DNA of 64,000 nucleotides from Pseudomonas sp. L5B5 (GCF_020520285.1 NZ_CP084742.1:1736001-1800000); one strand, 5' to 3'; counted from the stretch's first letter, positions 36,700 through 46,617 are shown. The notes: generated by a model not told the origin, from the letters alone. Translations and numbers: made by a program.

Positions 36700-36830
36700 T
36701 GTGGCGAGGGAGCTTGCTCCCGCCCGGCTGCGCAGCGGCCGTAACCCGGGCGACCGGGTCATTGGGATTGATCGCGGTTGCCTGGGTTGGGAGGGCTGCG
36801 CCCTCCAGCGGGAGCAAGCTCCCTTGCCAC
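36700..36830. repeat. REP doublet between puuR and puuB
   Basis: Two inverted copies of GTGGCGAGGGAGCTTGCTCC, at 36700-36723 and 36808-36830, enclose a GGAGGGCTGCGCCCTCC hairpin. This is a BIME-like element of the Pseudomonas family. The same unit recurs at 58735-58867. Confidence 0.92.
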
Positions 36831-36859
36831 GGAGGCGCTTTGCCCTACTGGTCAATGAA

Positions 36860-38140
36860 TCAGATGCCGAAGCGGTCGCGCAGGGCGTAGTACGCGGCGC
36901 CCAGGGCGGTGAGCGGGACCTGGAAGGTCCGGCCGCCAATCATCGGCATATGCGGCAGGGAGGCAAAGGCGTTGAAGCGCTCGGCGTCGCCGCGGATCAT
37001 TTCGGCAATCAGCTTGCCGGCCAGGTGCGAACAGGTGACGCCGTGGCCACTGTAGCCCTGCATGTAGTAGGCGTTCTTTTCGATCCGGCCGAATTGCGGC
37101 ATGCGCGACATGGTCAGCAGGAAGTTGCCGGTCCAGCGGTAGTCGATCTTCACGTCCTTGAGCTGGGGGAAGGTCTTGAGGATCTTCGGCCGGATCAGTT
37201 GCTCGATGTCGTCCGGCTCCCGGGCGCCGTAGACCACCCCGCCGCCGTACAGCAGGCGGTTGTCGCCAGTGAGGCGGAAGTAGTCCAGCAGGTAGTTGCA
37301 GTCTTCCACGCAGTAGTTGTTGGTGATCAGGCTGCGGGCCAACGGCTCCGGAAGTTGCTCGGTGACCACGATCTGCGAACCGCAGGGCATGCTCTTGCGG
37401 GTCACCCGGGGGTCGAGATCCTGCTGCAGGTAGGCGTTGCCGGCGATCAGCAGGTATTTGGCACGGACCACACCCTTGGCGGTGCGAATCACGTTGGGTT
37501 CGCCGTAGGTGATTTCCACCGCCGCCGATTGTTCGAAGATCTTGCCCCCCAGGCCGATGATGGCGCTGGCTTCGCCCAGGGCCAGGTTCAGCGGGTGGAT
37601 GTGGCCGCCCTGCATGTCCAGCAGGCCGCCGATGTAGTTCCGGGTGCCGACTTCGCGGTCGATCTGCGCCTTGTCCAGCAGCTTGAGGTTGGGGTTGCCC
37701 AAGCGTTCCCAGTTGCGCTTCTGTTCCGCCAGGCCCTTGAGCTGCTTGTTGTTCAGGGCGGCGAAGATGCCCCCGGGGCGGTAGTCGCACTGGATGTCGT
37801 AGTGCTGGATGCGCTGGCGGATGATCTCGGCGCCCTCGAAGATCATGCTGCCCAGCACTTCGGCGCTTTTTTCGCCGTAGCGCTCTTCGATCACATCCAC
37901 GTCGCGGCTGTAGGAATTGACCAGTTGCCCGCCGTTGCGCCCGCTGGCGCCGAAGCCGACCTTGGCCGCTTCGAGCACGGTGACGCTGTAGCCCGCTTCC
38001 GCCAGGAACAGGGCCGAGGACAGGCCGGTGTAGCCGGCGCCGATCACGCAGACATCGCACTCCACAATCTCGTCGAGTGGCGGGTAGTCGGTGGTCTGGT
38101 TGCGGGTCGCGGCGTAGTAGCTGTTCACGTAGTTTTGCAT
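36860..38140 (-). CDS. puuB: Gamma-glutamylputrescine oxidoreductase
   Basis: A 426-residue FAD-dependent DAO-family oxidase, the same length as E. coli PuuB. The N-terminal dinucleotide motif is VIGAGYTGLSSALFLAEAG, with VGFGASGRNGGQLV and a C-terminal YYMQGYSGHGVTCSHLAGK. It oxidises gamma-glutamylputrescine to gamma-glutamyl-gamma-aminobutyraldehyde. The ATG at 38140 (MQNYVNSYYAAT) is preferred over an upstream frame to 38293. It lies 58 bp after puuC. Confidence 0.92.
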   Translation of the reverse strand: MQNYVNSYYAATRNQTTDYPPLDEIVECDVCVIGAGYTGLSSALFLAEAGYSVTVLEAAKVGFGASGRNGGQLVNSYSRDVDVIEERYGEKSAEVLGSMIFEGAEIIRQRIQHYDIQCDYRPGGIFAALNNKQLKGLAEQKRNWERLGNPNLKLLDKAQIDREVGTRNYIGGLLDMQGGHIHPLNLALGEASAIIGLGGKIFEQSAAVEITYGEPNVIRTAKGVVRAKYLLIAGNAYLQQDLDPRVTRKSMPCGSQIVVTEQLPEPLARSLITNNYCVEDCNYLLDYFRLTGDNRLLYGGGVVYGAREPDDIEQLIRPKILKTFPQLKDVKIDYRWTGNFLLTMSRMPQFGRIEKNAYYMQGYSGHGVTCSHLAGKLIAEMIRGDAERFNAFASLPHMPMIGGRTFQVPLTALGAAYYALRDRFGI

Positions 38141-38198
38141 AGGAAAAGTCTCCAGCGGGTACGGACCACAACAGCCCACCCCACCGTTGTTATAAGAG

Positions 38199-39689
38199 TT
38201 AGAGCTTGATCCAGGTTGCCTTGAGCTCGGTGTATTTGTCGAAGGCGTGCAACGACTTGTCGCGGCCATTGCCGGACTGCTTGAAGCCGCCAAACGGCGC
38301 GGTCATGTCGCCGCCGTCGTACTGGTTGACCCACACGCTGCCGGCCCGCAGGCCACGGGCGAAGCGGTGGGCGCGGCTGAGATTGGCGGTCCAGACGGCA
38401 GCGGCCAGGCCAAAGATGCTGTCGTTGGCGATCTGCAGCGCTTCTTCTTCGGTATCGAAACTGATGAGTGACAGCACCGGGCCGAAGATCTCTTCCCGGG
38501 CGATGGTCATGGCGCTAGTCACGCCATCGAAGATCGTCGGCTCGACATACAGGCCGCCGCTGCTTTCCAGGACGCGGGTGCCGCCGGCCAGCAGTTGGCC
38601 GCCCTGCTCCTTGCCGATCTCGATATAGCGCAGCACGTTGTCCAACTGGCGCTGGTCCACCACCGCGCCGACCCGGGTTGCGGGGTCGAGGGCATGGCCC
38701 GGTTTCCAGCCCTGGAGAGCCTCCACCAACAACGGGATGAACTGCTCGCGGATCGAACGCTGCACCAGCAGGCGCGAGCCGGCGGTGCAGACTTCGCCCT
38801 GGTTGAAGGCAATGGCCGCGGCCGCCGCTTCAGCCGCCGCGCGCAGGTCCGGGGCGTCGGCGAACACCACGTTGGGGCTCTTGCCACCGGCCTCCAGCCA
38901 CACCCGCTTCAGGTTGCTTTGGCCGGCATACACCAGCAATTGCTTGCCCACGGCGGTGGAGCCGGTGAAGGCCAGCACGTCCACATCCATGTGCAGGGCC
39001 AGGGCCTTGCCCACGGTATGGCCGTAACCCGGCAGGACGTTGAACACGCCCCTGGGAATGCCGGCCTCCAGGGCCAGCTGGGCAATGCGGATCGCCGTCA
39101 GCGGCGACTTTTCCGACGGCTTGAGAATGAACGAGTTGCCCACCGCCAGCGCCGGGGCAAACTTCCAGCTGGCCATGATCAGCGGGAAATTCCACGGCAC
39201 GATGGCCGCCACCACACCCGATGGCTCCCGGGTCACCAGGCCCAACTGGTCGTGGGGCGTGGCCGCCACTTCGTCGTAGAGCTTGTCGATGGCTTCGGCG
39301 TTCCAGCGGATCGCATTGGCGGTAGCAGGAATATCGATGGCCAGGGAATCGCTGATGGGCTTGCCCATGTCCAGGGTTTCCAGGAGCGCCAGTTCGTCCT
39401 GGTGCTCGAGGATCAGTTCGGCGAAGCGCATCAGGATGCGCTTGCGCTCGGCCGGGGCCTTGCCCGACCAGACGCCACTGTTGAACGCCTGGCGCGCCAC
39501 CGCCACCGCACGATCGGCATCGGCCTGATCGGTGCTGGCGACATTGACCAGAAAGCGCCCGTCCACCGGGCTCAGGCACTCAAAGGTGGCGCCACTTTCA
39601 GCAGCGCAGTACTGGCCGTCGATAAAGGCACGGCCTTCGAGGCAGAGGGACTGGAAGTGCTGCTCCCAGTCACTGCGGGATCTAGTCAT
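38199..39689 (-). CDS. puuC: Gamma-glutamyl-gamma-aminobutyraldehyde dehydrogenase
   Basis: A 496-residue NAD(P)-dependent aldehyde dehydrogenase. The catalytic Glu lies in WLEAGGKSPN and the catalytic Cys in FNQGEVCTAGSRLL. The PWNFPLIMASWK and FTGSTAVGKQLL segments are also present. It oxidises the aldehyde made by PuuB to gamma-glutamyl-GABA. It sits between puuA and puuB on the same strand, as in other Pseudomonas puu sets. KauB-type broad specificity for other omega-aldehydes is possible. Confidence 0.92.
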   Translation of the reverse strand: MTRSRSDWEQHFQSLCLEGRAFIDGQYCAAESGATFECLSPVDGRFLVNVASTDQADADRAVAVARQAFNSGVWSGKAPAERKRILMRFAELILEHQDELALLETLDMGKPISDSLAIDIPATANAIRWNAEAIDKLYDEVAATPHDQLGLVTREPSGVVAAIVPWNFPLIMASWKFAPALAVGNSFILKPSEKSPLTAIRIAQLALEAGIPRGVFNVLPGYGHTVGKALALHMDVDVLAFTGSTAVGKQLLVYAGQSNLKRVWLEAGGKSPNVVFADAPDLRAAAEAAAAAIAFNQGEVCTAGSRLLVQRSIREQFIPLLVEALQGWKPGHALDPATRVGAVVDQRQLDNVLRYIEIGKEQGGQLLAGGTRVLESSGGLYVEPTIFDGVTSAMTIAREEIFGPVLSLISFDTEEEALQIANDSIFGLAAAVWTANLSRAHRFARGLRAGSVWVNQYDGGDMTAPFGGFKQSGNGRDKSLHAFDKYTELKATWIKL

Positions 39690-39722
39690 GGCAAATACTC
39701 AACACAGGAGGCGACACGGTCA

Positions 39723-41099
39723 TCAGACCGTGTGCAGATACCAGTTGTATTCCAGGTCGGAGATGGAGTTCTCGAACTCCGCCAGCTCGCTTTCCTTGCA
39801 GGCCACGAACACGTCGATGTACAGCGGGTCGATGTACTTGGCCATCACTTCGCTGTCGTCCAGTACGCGCAGGGCGTCGCGCAGGTTGGTGGGCAGGCTT
39901 TGCTCGTTCTGCTCGTAGGAGTTGCCTTCAACTGGCGCTCCCGGATCGATCTTGTTGGTCAGACCATGGTGAATACCCGCCAGCACCGAAGCCATCAGCA
40001 GGTAAGGGTTGGCGTCGGCGCCGGCCACCCGATGCTCGATCCGCACCGCATCGGCCGAACCGGTGGGTACGCGCACGGCCACGGTGCGGTTGTCGATCCC
40101 CCAGCTCGGCGAGTTCGGCACATAGAACTGCGCGCCGAAACGGCGGTACGAGTTGACGTTGGGGCACAGGAACGCCATCTGCTGCGGCAGGGTGTCCAGC
40201 ACGCCGCCAATGGCGTGGCGCAGGGCTTCGTTGGTCTCTGGGTCTTCGCTGGCGAAGATGTTGTTGCCTTGCTTGTCGAGGATCGAGATGTGCACGTGCA
40301 GGCCATTGCCCGCCTGGCCCGGGTAGGGCTTGGCCATGAAGGTGGTGTCCATTTCATGGTCGTAGGCGATGTTCTTCACCAGGCGCTTGAGCAGCACCGC
40401 ATAGTCGCAGGCCTTGATCGGGTCGGACACGTGATGCAGGTTGACTTCGAACTGCGCCGGGGCACTTTCCTTGACGATGGCGTCGGCGGGAATGTCCTGC
40501 TCTTTCGCACCTTCAAGGATGTCCTGCAGGCAGTCGACGTATTCGTCCAGGTCGTCGATCAGGTAGACCTGGGTGGAGTGCGGACGCTTGCCGGAAATCG
40601 GCGAACGGGGCGACTGCGGGCGACCGTTCACGTTGTCCTGGTCGATCAGGTAGAACTCCAGCTCGAAGGCGGCGCAGATGGTCAGCCCCAGTTCGTCGAA
40701 CTTGCTCACCACCTGGCGCAGCACTTCACGGGGGTCGGCGAAGAACGGCTGGCCTTCGATCTCGTGCATGGTCATCAGCAGTTGCGCGGTGGGGCGCTTC
40801 TGCCAGGGCTCGACGCACAGGGTGCCGGGGATCGGGTAGCAGATGCGGTCGGCATCGCCGATGTCCAGGCCCAGGCCGGTGCTTTCCACCGTGGAGCCGT
40901 TGATATCCAGGGCAAACAGCGAGGCTGGCAGGTTGATGCCTTTCTCGTAGACCTTGTGCAGGGCGGTGCGCTCGATGCGCTTGCCGCGCACCACACCGTT
41001 CATGTCTGCAATCAGCAGATCGACGTAGAGAACCTCGGGGTGTTTTTTCAGGAAGGCATTGGCTTCATTGAGTTGAATGGCACGCGGGGGGACCGACAT
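39723..41099 (-). CDS. puuA: Gamma-glutamylputrescine synthetase (glutamine synthetase family)
   Basis: A 458-residue GS-fold enzyme. Start MSVPPRAIQLNEANAFLKKH; family segments include FELEFYLIDQDN, NGLHVHISILDKQGNN and RVPTGSADAVRIEHRVAGADANPYL. It ligates glutamate to putrescine using ATP. It is the first gene of the leftward puuACB set, and GGTG precedes the ATG. SpuI/SpuB paralogues acting on other diamines share this sequence, so the preferred diamine is inferred from the set. Confidence 0.92.
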   Translation of the reverse strand: MSVPPRAIQLNEANAFLKKHPEVLYVDLLIADMNGVVRGKRIERTALHKVYEKGINLPASLFALDINGSTVESTGLGLDIGDADRICYPIPGTLCVEPWQKRPTAQLLMTMHEIEGQPFFADPREVLRQVVSKFDELGLTICAAFELEFYLIDQDNVNGRPQSPRSPISGKRPHSTQVYLIDDLDEYVDCLQDILEGAKEQDIPADAIVKESAPAQFEVNLHHVSDPIKACDYAVLLKRLVKNIAYDHEMDTTFMAKPYPGQAGNGLHVHISILDKQGNNIFASEDPETNEALRHAIGGVLDTLPQQMAFLCPNVNSYRRFGAQFYVPNSPSWGIDNRTVAVRVPTGSADAVRIEHRVAGADANPYLLMASVLAGIHHGLTNKIDPGAPVEGNSYEQNEQSLPTNLRDALRVLDDSEVMAKYIDPLYIDVFVACKESELAEFENSISDLEYNWYLHTV

Positions 41100-41113
41100 G
41101 ATGCACCTATTGT

Positions 41114-41209
41114 GTTAATTATTATGTTCACTACCGTGACGCACTCGCAGTCAATCCGAAAGAAAAACCGAAGTCAATAGCCCTGCGCGGCGTCGATCCG
41201 TTAATTATT
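41114..41209. promoter_or_regulatory. Divergent puuA/puuD promoter region with AT-rich direct repeats
   Basis: GTTAATTATT occurs twice, at 41114-41123 and 41200-41209, within the strongly AT-rich gap between divergent puuA and puuD. The repeats are likely binding sites for a shared regulator such as PuuR. The rest of the gap to 41365 is also AT-rich, with AATTTTTTAC near 41280. Confidence 0.5.
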
Positions 41210-41365
41210 TTGCCCCACATAAAACAAATAAGCCCCAGCATCTAAGCAACTCAAGGCTTTCAGATGAAATGCGTTTAGAATTTTTTACATGAAAGTTGTC
41301 AATTAAAATCAACGAGGATAAGCTCTGGAAAAACTCGTTCCAGCGTGAATTTCGAGGTGATAAAA

Positions 41366-42121
41366 ATGGCATCCAAGCCATTGATCGGCGTAACTGCGTG
41401 CGTCAAAGAGATCGGCCTGCACCCCTACCATGTCAGCGGCGACAAGTACCTGCGTGCTGTCAGTGTCGCGGCCCAGGGCCTGCCCCTGATCATTCCCTCC
41501 CTGGCGGACCTGCTCGATATCGACGATCTGCTGCACAACATGGACGGGCTGCTGTTTACCGGTTCGCCGTCCAATGTCGAACCCTTCCACTATCAGGGCA
41601 CACCCAGCGAACCGGGTACCGCCCATGATCCGCAACGCGATGCCACTACCCTGCCCCTGCTGCGCGCGGCGATTGCCGCTGGCGTACCGGTGCTCGGCAT
41701 CTGCCGCGGCTTCCAGGAAATGAACGTGGCCTTCGGCGGCAGCCTGCACCAGAAGGTCCATGAACTGCCGGGCTTTCTCGATCACCGCGAGGCCGACGAC
41801 CCGCGCATCGAAGTGCAGTACGCCCCCGCGCACCCGGTAGCGATCCAGCCTGGCGGCCTGTTCGAGGCCATGGGCCTGGGCGGCGAGATCCAGGTCAACT
41901 CGATCCACAGCCAGGGCATCGACCGCCTGGCCAAGGGACTGCGGGTCGAGGCCGTGGCGCCGGACGGCCTGGTCGAGGCGGTGTCGGTGGAACACAGCAA
42001 GGCCTTCGCCTTCGGCGTGCAGTGGCACCCGGAATGGCAGGTGCTGTCGAACCCGGCCTACCTGCGGATCTTCCAGGCCTTTGGCGACGCCTGCCGGCAA
42101 CGCGCGACACAACGCCGCTGA
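41366..42121 (+). CDS. puuD: Gamma-glutamyl-gamma-aminobutyrate hydrolase
   Basis: A 251-residue class I glutamine-amidotransferase-like hydrolase. The nucleophile is Cys113 in GICRGFQEMN, with the His/Glu pair in FGVQWHPEWQ. It cleaves gamma-glutamyl-GABA to glutamate and GABA, the last step of the pathway. Start ATG 41366 has GAGGTGAT upstream; a GTG at 41345 is not needed. It is divergent from puuA and 245 bp ahead of the transporter genes. A GC hairpin without T tract lies at 42133-42150. Confidence 0.92.
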   Translation: MASKPLIGVTACVKEIGLHPYHVSGDKYLRAVSVAAQGLPLIIPSLADLLDIDDLLHNMDGLLFTGSPSNVEPFHYQGTPSEPGTAHDPQRDATTLPLLRAAIAAGVPVLGICRGFQEMNVAFGGSLHQKVHELPGFLDHREADDPRIEVQYAPAHPVAIQPGGLFEAMGLGGEIQVNSIHSQGIDRLAKGLRVEAVAPDGLVEAVSVEHSKAFAFGVQWHPEWQVLSNPAYLRIFQAFGDACRQRATQRR

Positions 42122-42366
42122 ATCCCGACCCCGGGCCGCAGGCGCGGCCCTGGTCACCTCCACCTGCATCACACGCCCTGCCCCACGGCGCGTGCACCTG
42201 TGCGCGAGCAACCTGCGGCGTGAGCAACAAACGGCAAGACCACAACAACAAATAGCGTCAGGCCGCCAGGGAGGCGGCGCCGAATCAGCCCGTCCCCTCG
42301 GGCTGGCAATCAACCTTTAGGCCGGGCCGCATTGGCCAGGCTGCTGACACCTGTTGGGAGTTTCAC

Positions 42367-43509
42367 ATGGCAAACGCCTCCAGCACTTACCGGAAGGCCC
42401 TCGAAGGCACCCCGAGCCCGCAGAAGGTCCTGGTCAAGATCGACCGCGTGACCAAGAAGTTCGATGAAACCGTAGCCGTGGACGATGTGTCCCTGGAGAT
42501 CCACCAGGGCGAGATCTTTGCCCTGCTGGGCGGCTCCGGCTCCGGTAAATCCACCCTGCTGCGCATGCTCGCCGGTTTCGAGCGGCCCACCGAGGGACGC
42601 ATCCTGCTGGATGGCGCGGACATCACCGACATGCCGCCCTACGAGCGGCCGATCAACATGATGTTCCAGTCCTATGCCCTGTTCCCGCACATGACCGTGG
42701 CCCAGAACATCGCCTTCGGCCTCAAGCAGGACCGCCTGGCGGCCAGCGAGATCGACGCCCGGGTCGAGGAAATGCTCAAGCTGGTGCACATGACCCAGTA
42801 CGCCAGGCGCAAGCCGCACCAGCTCTCCGGCGGCCAGCGCCAGCGCGTGGCCCTGGCCCGCTCCCTGGCCAAGCGGCCCAAGCTGCTGTTGCTGGACGAA
42901 CCGATGGGCGCCCTGGACAAGAAGCTGCGCTCACAGATGCAGCTTGAACTGGTGGAGATCATCGAGCGCGTAGGCGTGACCTGCGTGATGGTGACCCACG
43001 ACCAGGAAGAGGCCATGACCATGGCCCAGCGCATCGCCATCATGCACTTGGGCTGGATCGCCCAGACCGGCAGCCCGATCGATATCTACGAGGCGCCGGT
43101 GAGCCGCCTGGTGTGTGAATTCATCGGCAACGTCAACGCCTTCGACGGCACTGTCACCGAAGACCTGGAAGGCTACGCCATCATCGACTGCCCGGACCTT
43201 GAGCAGCAGATCTACGTCGGCCACGGGGTCAGCACCTCGGTGCAGGACAAGTCGGTGACCTACGCCATCCGCCCGGAAAAACTCCTGGTGACCACCCTCC
43301 AGCCGGAGTCGCGCTACAACTGGTCCAGGGGCAAGGTCCACGACATCGCCTACCTGGGCGGCCACTCGGTGTTCTACGTCGAGCTGCCAGGCGGCAAGAT
43401 CGTCCAGTCGTTCATGGCCAACGCCGAACGCCGTGGCGCCCGGCCGACCTGGGATGACGAAGTCTACGTCTGGTGGGAAGACGACAGCGGCGTGGTACTG
43501 CGCGCATGA
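42367..43509 (+). CDS. potG: Putrescine/polyamine ABC transporter ATP-binding protein
   Basis: A 380-residue ATPase of the PotA/PotG group. Walker A is GGSGSGKST, the signature LSGGQRQRVALARSL, and Walker B LLLDEPMGALDKK. The C-terminal TOBE domain (about residues 290-380) is the regulatory part. It is the first of four transporter genes. Its stop overlaps an upstream ATG of potH by 3 bp. Confidence 0.93.
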   Translation: MANASSTYRKALEGTPSPQKVLVKIDRVTKKFDETVAVDDVSLEIHQGEIFALLGGSGSGKSTLLRMLAGFERPTEGRILLDGADITDMPPYERPINMMFQSYALFPHMTVAQNIAFGLKQDRLAASEIDARVEEMLKLVHMTQYARRKPHQLSGGQRQRVALARSLAKRPKLLLLDEPMGALDKKLRSQMQLELVEIIERVGVTCVMVTHDQEEAMTMAQRIAIMHLGWIAQTGSPIDIYEAPVSRLVCEFIGNVNAFDGTVTEDLEGYAIIDCPDLEQQIYVGHGVSTSVQDKSVTYAIRPEKLLVTTLQPESRYNWSRGKVHDIAYLGGHSVFYVELPGGKIVQSFMANAERRGARPTWDDEVYVWWEDDSGVVLRA

Positions 43510-43520
43510 GGACCTCGACC

Positions 43521-44432
43521 ATGACCCCCAATCGCAAACGCCTCCGCCTGCTGCCCAGCGGTCGCAAGCTGGTGATCGGCATTCCCTTCCTCTGGCTGTT
43601 CCTGTTCTTCATGCTGCCGTTCTTCATGGTGATGAAGATCAGCTTCTCGGAAGCCGCCCTGGCGATCCCGCCCTACACCGAGATCTACGCTTACGCCGAG
43701 CAGAAATTCCAACTGCTGCTGAACCTGGGCAACTACGCCATGCTCGCCGGCGACGAGCTGTACCTCTCGGCGTACCTGGGTTCGCTGAAGGTGGCGCTGA
43801 TCAGCACCCTGCTGTGCCTGGCGGTGGGGTTTCCCATGGCCTATGCCATTTCCCGGGCCCGCAAGGAAACCCAGAACGTGCTGGTGCTGCTGATCATGAT
43901 GCCGACCTGGACCGCGATCCTGATCCGCGTCTATGCCTGGATGGGCATCCTCAGCAACAACGGCCTGCTCAACAGCTTCCTGATGTGGATCGGGTTGATC
44001 AGCCAGCCGCTGGAAATCCTCAACACCAACCTCGCGGTGTACATCGGCGTGGTCTACGCCTACCTGCCGTTCATGGTGCTGCCGCTGTACGCCAACCTGG
44101 TCAAGCATGACCAGAGCTTGTTGGAGGCCGCGTCGGACCTGGGCTCGAGCAACTTCAACAACTTCTGGAAAATCACCGTGCCCCTGGCCAAGAACGGCAT
44201 CATCGCAGGCGCGATGCTGGTGTTCATCCCGGTGGTGGGCGAGTTCGTGATCCCGGAACTGCTGGGCGGTCCGGAAACCCTGATGATCGGCCGCGTGCTA
44301 TGGCAGGAATTCTTCAACAACCGCGACTGGCCGGTAGCCTCGGCCCTGGCGGTGGTGATGCTGGCGATCCTGATCGTGCCGATCCTGCTGTTCAACCGCA
44401 GCCAGGCCAAAGAAATGGAGGCACGGGCATGA
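43521..44432 (+). CDS. potH: Polyamine ABC transporter permease PotH
   Basis: A 303-residue permease with six helices. It has the PotH N-terminal FLWLFLFFMLPFFMVMKISF helix and the coupling loop EAASDLGSSNFNNFWKITVPL. The start at 43521 is preferred because GAGGA lies 8 bases upstream; the ATG at 43506 overlapping the potG stop has no ribosome site. It ends by 4-bp overlap with potI. Confidence 0.93.
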   Translation: MTPNRKRLRLLPSGRKLVIGIPFLWLFLFFMLPFFMVMKISFSEAALAIPPYTEIYAYAEQKFQLLLNLGNYAMLAGDELYLSAYLGSLKVALISTLLCLAVGFPMAYAISRARKETQNVLVLLIMMPTWTAILIRVYAWMGILSNNGLLNSFLMWIGLISQPLEILNTNLAVYIGVVYAYLPFMVLPLYANLVKHDQSLLEAASDLGSSNFNNFWKITVPLAKNGIIAGAMLVFIPVVGEFVIPELLGGPETLMIGRVLWQEFFNNRDWPVASALAVVMLAILIVPILLFNRSQAKEMEARA

Positions 44433-45325
44433 AGCGCTTCGAATTTTCCAAACTGATGCTGGTGCTGGGCCTGCTGTTCATCTACCTGCCGATGCTGATC
44501 CTGGTGATCTACTCGTTCAACGCCTCGCGGCTGGTGACGGTCTGGGGCGGCTGGTCGATCAGCTGGTATGTCGGGCTGCTGGACAACAGCCAACTGATGG
44601 GCTCGGTGCTGCGCTCCCTGGAGATCGCCTGCTACACCGCCATCGCCGCGGTGGCCCTGGGCACCCTGGCGGCCTTCGTGCTGACCCGGGTCACGCGCTT
44701 CAAGGGCCGTACCTTGTTCGGCGGCCTGGTCACCGCGCCGCTGGTGATGCCCGAAGTGATCACCGGCCTGTCCTTGCTGCTGCTGTTCGTGGCCATGGCG
44801 CAGTTGATCGGCTGGCCCATGGAACGCGGAATCGTCACCATCTGGATTGCCCACACGACATTCTGCGCCGCGTATGTTGCCGTGGTAGTCTCCGCGCGCC
44901 TGCGTGAGCTGGACCTGTCCATCGAAGAGGCGGCCATGGACCTCGGAGCGCGGCCATTCAAGGTGTTCTTCCTGATTACCATCCCGATGATCGCCCCGTC
45001 CCTGGCGGCGGGCGGCATGATGTCGTTCGCCCTGTCGCTGGACGACCTGGTGCTGGCCAGCTTCGTCTCCGGCCCGGGTTCGACCACCTTGCCGATGGAG
45101 GTGTTCTCGGCGGTGCGCCTGGGGGTCAAGCCGGAGATCAACGCGGTGGCCAGCCTGATCCTGCTGGCGGTGTCGCTGGTGACGTTCCTGGTCTGGTACT
45201 TCAGCCGGCGCGCCGAGGCCGCACGCAAGCGGGCGATCCAGGAGGCCATGGAATTCACGGCCAATGAATCCTGGCAGCCACCGGCCGCCAGGCCACAGAC
45301 GACCCGGAAGCCGGCGACGGTTTGA
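44429..45325 (+). CDS. potI: Polyamine ABC transporter permease PotI
   Basis: A 298-residue permease beginning MKRFEFSKLMLVLGLLFIYL. The coupling loop is EEAAMDLGARPFKVFFLITIP, with a long ALSLDDLVLASFVSGPGSTT segment typical of PotC/PotI. The C-terminus is extended, charged and Pro-rich. It is coupled to potH by ATGA overlap. Confidence 0.93.
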   Translation: MKRFEFSKLMLVLGLLFIYLPMLILVIYSFNASRLVTVWGGWSISWYVGLLDNSQLMGSVLRSLEIACYTAIAAVALGTLAAFVLTRVTRFKGRTLFGGLVTAPLVMPEVITGLSLLLLFVAMAQLIGWPMERGIVTIWIAHTTFCAAYVAVVVSARLRELDLSIEEAAMDLGARPFKVFFLITIPMIAPSLAAGGMMSFALSLDDLVLASFVSGPGSTTLPMEVFSAVRLGVKPEINAVASLILLAVSLVTFLVWYFSRRAEAARKRAIQEAMEFTANESWQPPAARPQTTRKPATV

Positions 45326-45340
45326 GCCGTTGCGTGACAA

Positions 45341-45361
45341 GGCCGCTGCGGCGGCCGTTTT
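45341..45361 (+). terminator. Stem-loop between potI and potF
   Basis: GGCCGC, TGCG loop, GCGGCC, then GTTTT. It has the form of a weak terminator inside the operon and may set the level of potF relative to potGHI. Confidence 0.55.
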
Positions 45362-45385
45362 GACAATAAGAATGGAGTTGTCGTG

Positions 45386-46498
45386 ATGAAAATGCCTGGC
45401 CGGATACTGTCCGCCAAAACGCTGCTGGCACTGTCCTTGACGGGGACCCTGGTGGCCGGCGCTCAAGCCAGCGACAAGGTGCTGCGCGTCTACAACTGGT
45501 CGGACTACATCGCCCCGGACACCCTGAAGAAGTTCGAGGCCGAGACCGGCATCCACGTGACCTACGACGTCTTCGACAGCAACGAGACCCTGGAAGCACG
45601 CCTACTGACCGGCAAGTCGGGTTACGACATCGTGGTGCCGTCCAACAGCTTCCTGGCCAAGCAGATCAAGGCCGGGGTCTATCAGGAACTGGACAAGTCC
45701 AAGCTGCCCAACTGGCAGAACCTCAACCCGGTGCTGCTCAAGAACGCCTCCGCCAGCGACCCCGGCAACGCCCATGCCTTCCCCTACATGTGGGGCTCGA
45801 TCGGCATCGGCTACAACCCGGACAAGGTCAAGGCAGCCCTGGGCAGCGACGCGCCCATCAACTCCTGGGACCTGCTGTTCAAGCCGGAGAATGCCGAGAA
45901 GCTCAAGGCCTGTGGCATCAGCTTCCTCGACTCGCCGACCGAGATGCTCCCGGCCGCCCTGCACTACCTGGGGTATCCGGCGGCCAGCAAGGACAAGGCG
46001 CAGATCCTCGAGGCCGAGGCGCTGTTCATGAAGATTCGCCCATGGGTGACCTACTTCCACTCCTCCAAGTACATCTCGGACCTGGCCAACGGCAACATCT
46101 GCGTGGCCGTGGGTTACTCCGGCGACGTGCTGCAGGCTCGCGCGCGCGCCGAAGAAGCGGGCAACCAGGAGAAGGTCGCGTTCAGCATTCCCAAGGAAGG
46201 CGCCGGCAGCTTCTACGACATGATGGCCATCCCCAAGGATGCCACCAACGTCGACAACGCCTACCTGTTCATGAACTTCCTGATGCGTGCGGACATCATC
46301 GCCGAGGTCACCAACAGCCTGGGCTACAGCAATGCCAACTCGGCGGCCACGCCGCTGGTGGACGAGGCAATCCGCAACGACCCGGCGTCCTATCCGCCCC
46401 AGGCAGTGCTGGCCACCCTGTACGCGATACCCGACCAGCCGATCCCGATCCAGCGCGTGATGAACCGTGGCTGGACCCGGATCAAGCTGGGCAAGTGA
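45386..46498 (+). CDS. potF: Putrescine/polyamine-binding protein PotF
   Basis: A 370-residue periplasmic binding protein. The signal peptide ([16 protein letters not shown]) precedes the fold: [40 protein letters not shown], and [17 protein letters not shown]. These match the putrescine/spermidine-binding proteins PotF and SpuD/SpuE. The start is ATG 45386; GTG 45383 is immediately before it. It is placed last, unlike E. coli potFGHI and Pseudomonas spuDEFGH, where the binding protein comes first. Confidence 0.93.
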   Translation: MKMPGRILSAKTLLALSLTGTLVAGAQASDKVLRVYNWSDYIAPDTLKKFEAETGIHVTYDVFDSNETLEARLLTGKSGYDIVVPSNSFLAKQIKAGVYQELDKSKLPNWQNLNPVLLKNASASDPGNAHAFPYMWGSIGIGYNPDKVKAALGSDAPINSWDLLFKPENAEKLKACGISFLDSPTEMLPAALHYLGYPAASKDKAQILEAEALFMKIRPWVTYFHSSKYISDLANGNICVAVGYSGDVLQARARAEEAGNQEKVAFSIPKEGAGSFYDMMAIPKDATNVDNAYLFMNFLMRADIIAEVTNSLGYSNANSAATPLVDEAIRNDPASYPPQAVLATLYAIPDQPIPIQRVMNRGWTRIKLGK

Positions 46499-46617
46499 TG
46501 TTCCGGTGCCCGTGTCCGGCACCGGCGCCACTCCCGTCTTCCGTTCCTGTCGCGCCTTACCACCGCGACAATCCTGCGAACGGCTTCACCCGGCTCCCTC
46601 GGTTGGGGTGAATCCTT

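Noticed and set aside
36512..38209. 565-codon rightward frame over the REP element and puuB
   Set aside because: It passes through a repeat and is antisense to puuB.
38595..41180. 861-codon rightward frame opposite puuC and puuA
   Set aside because: Antisense shadow of two certain genes; sequence is low-complexity Gln/His/Val-rich with no domain.
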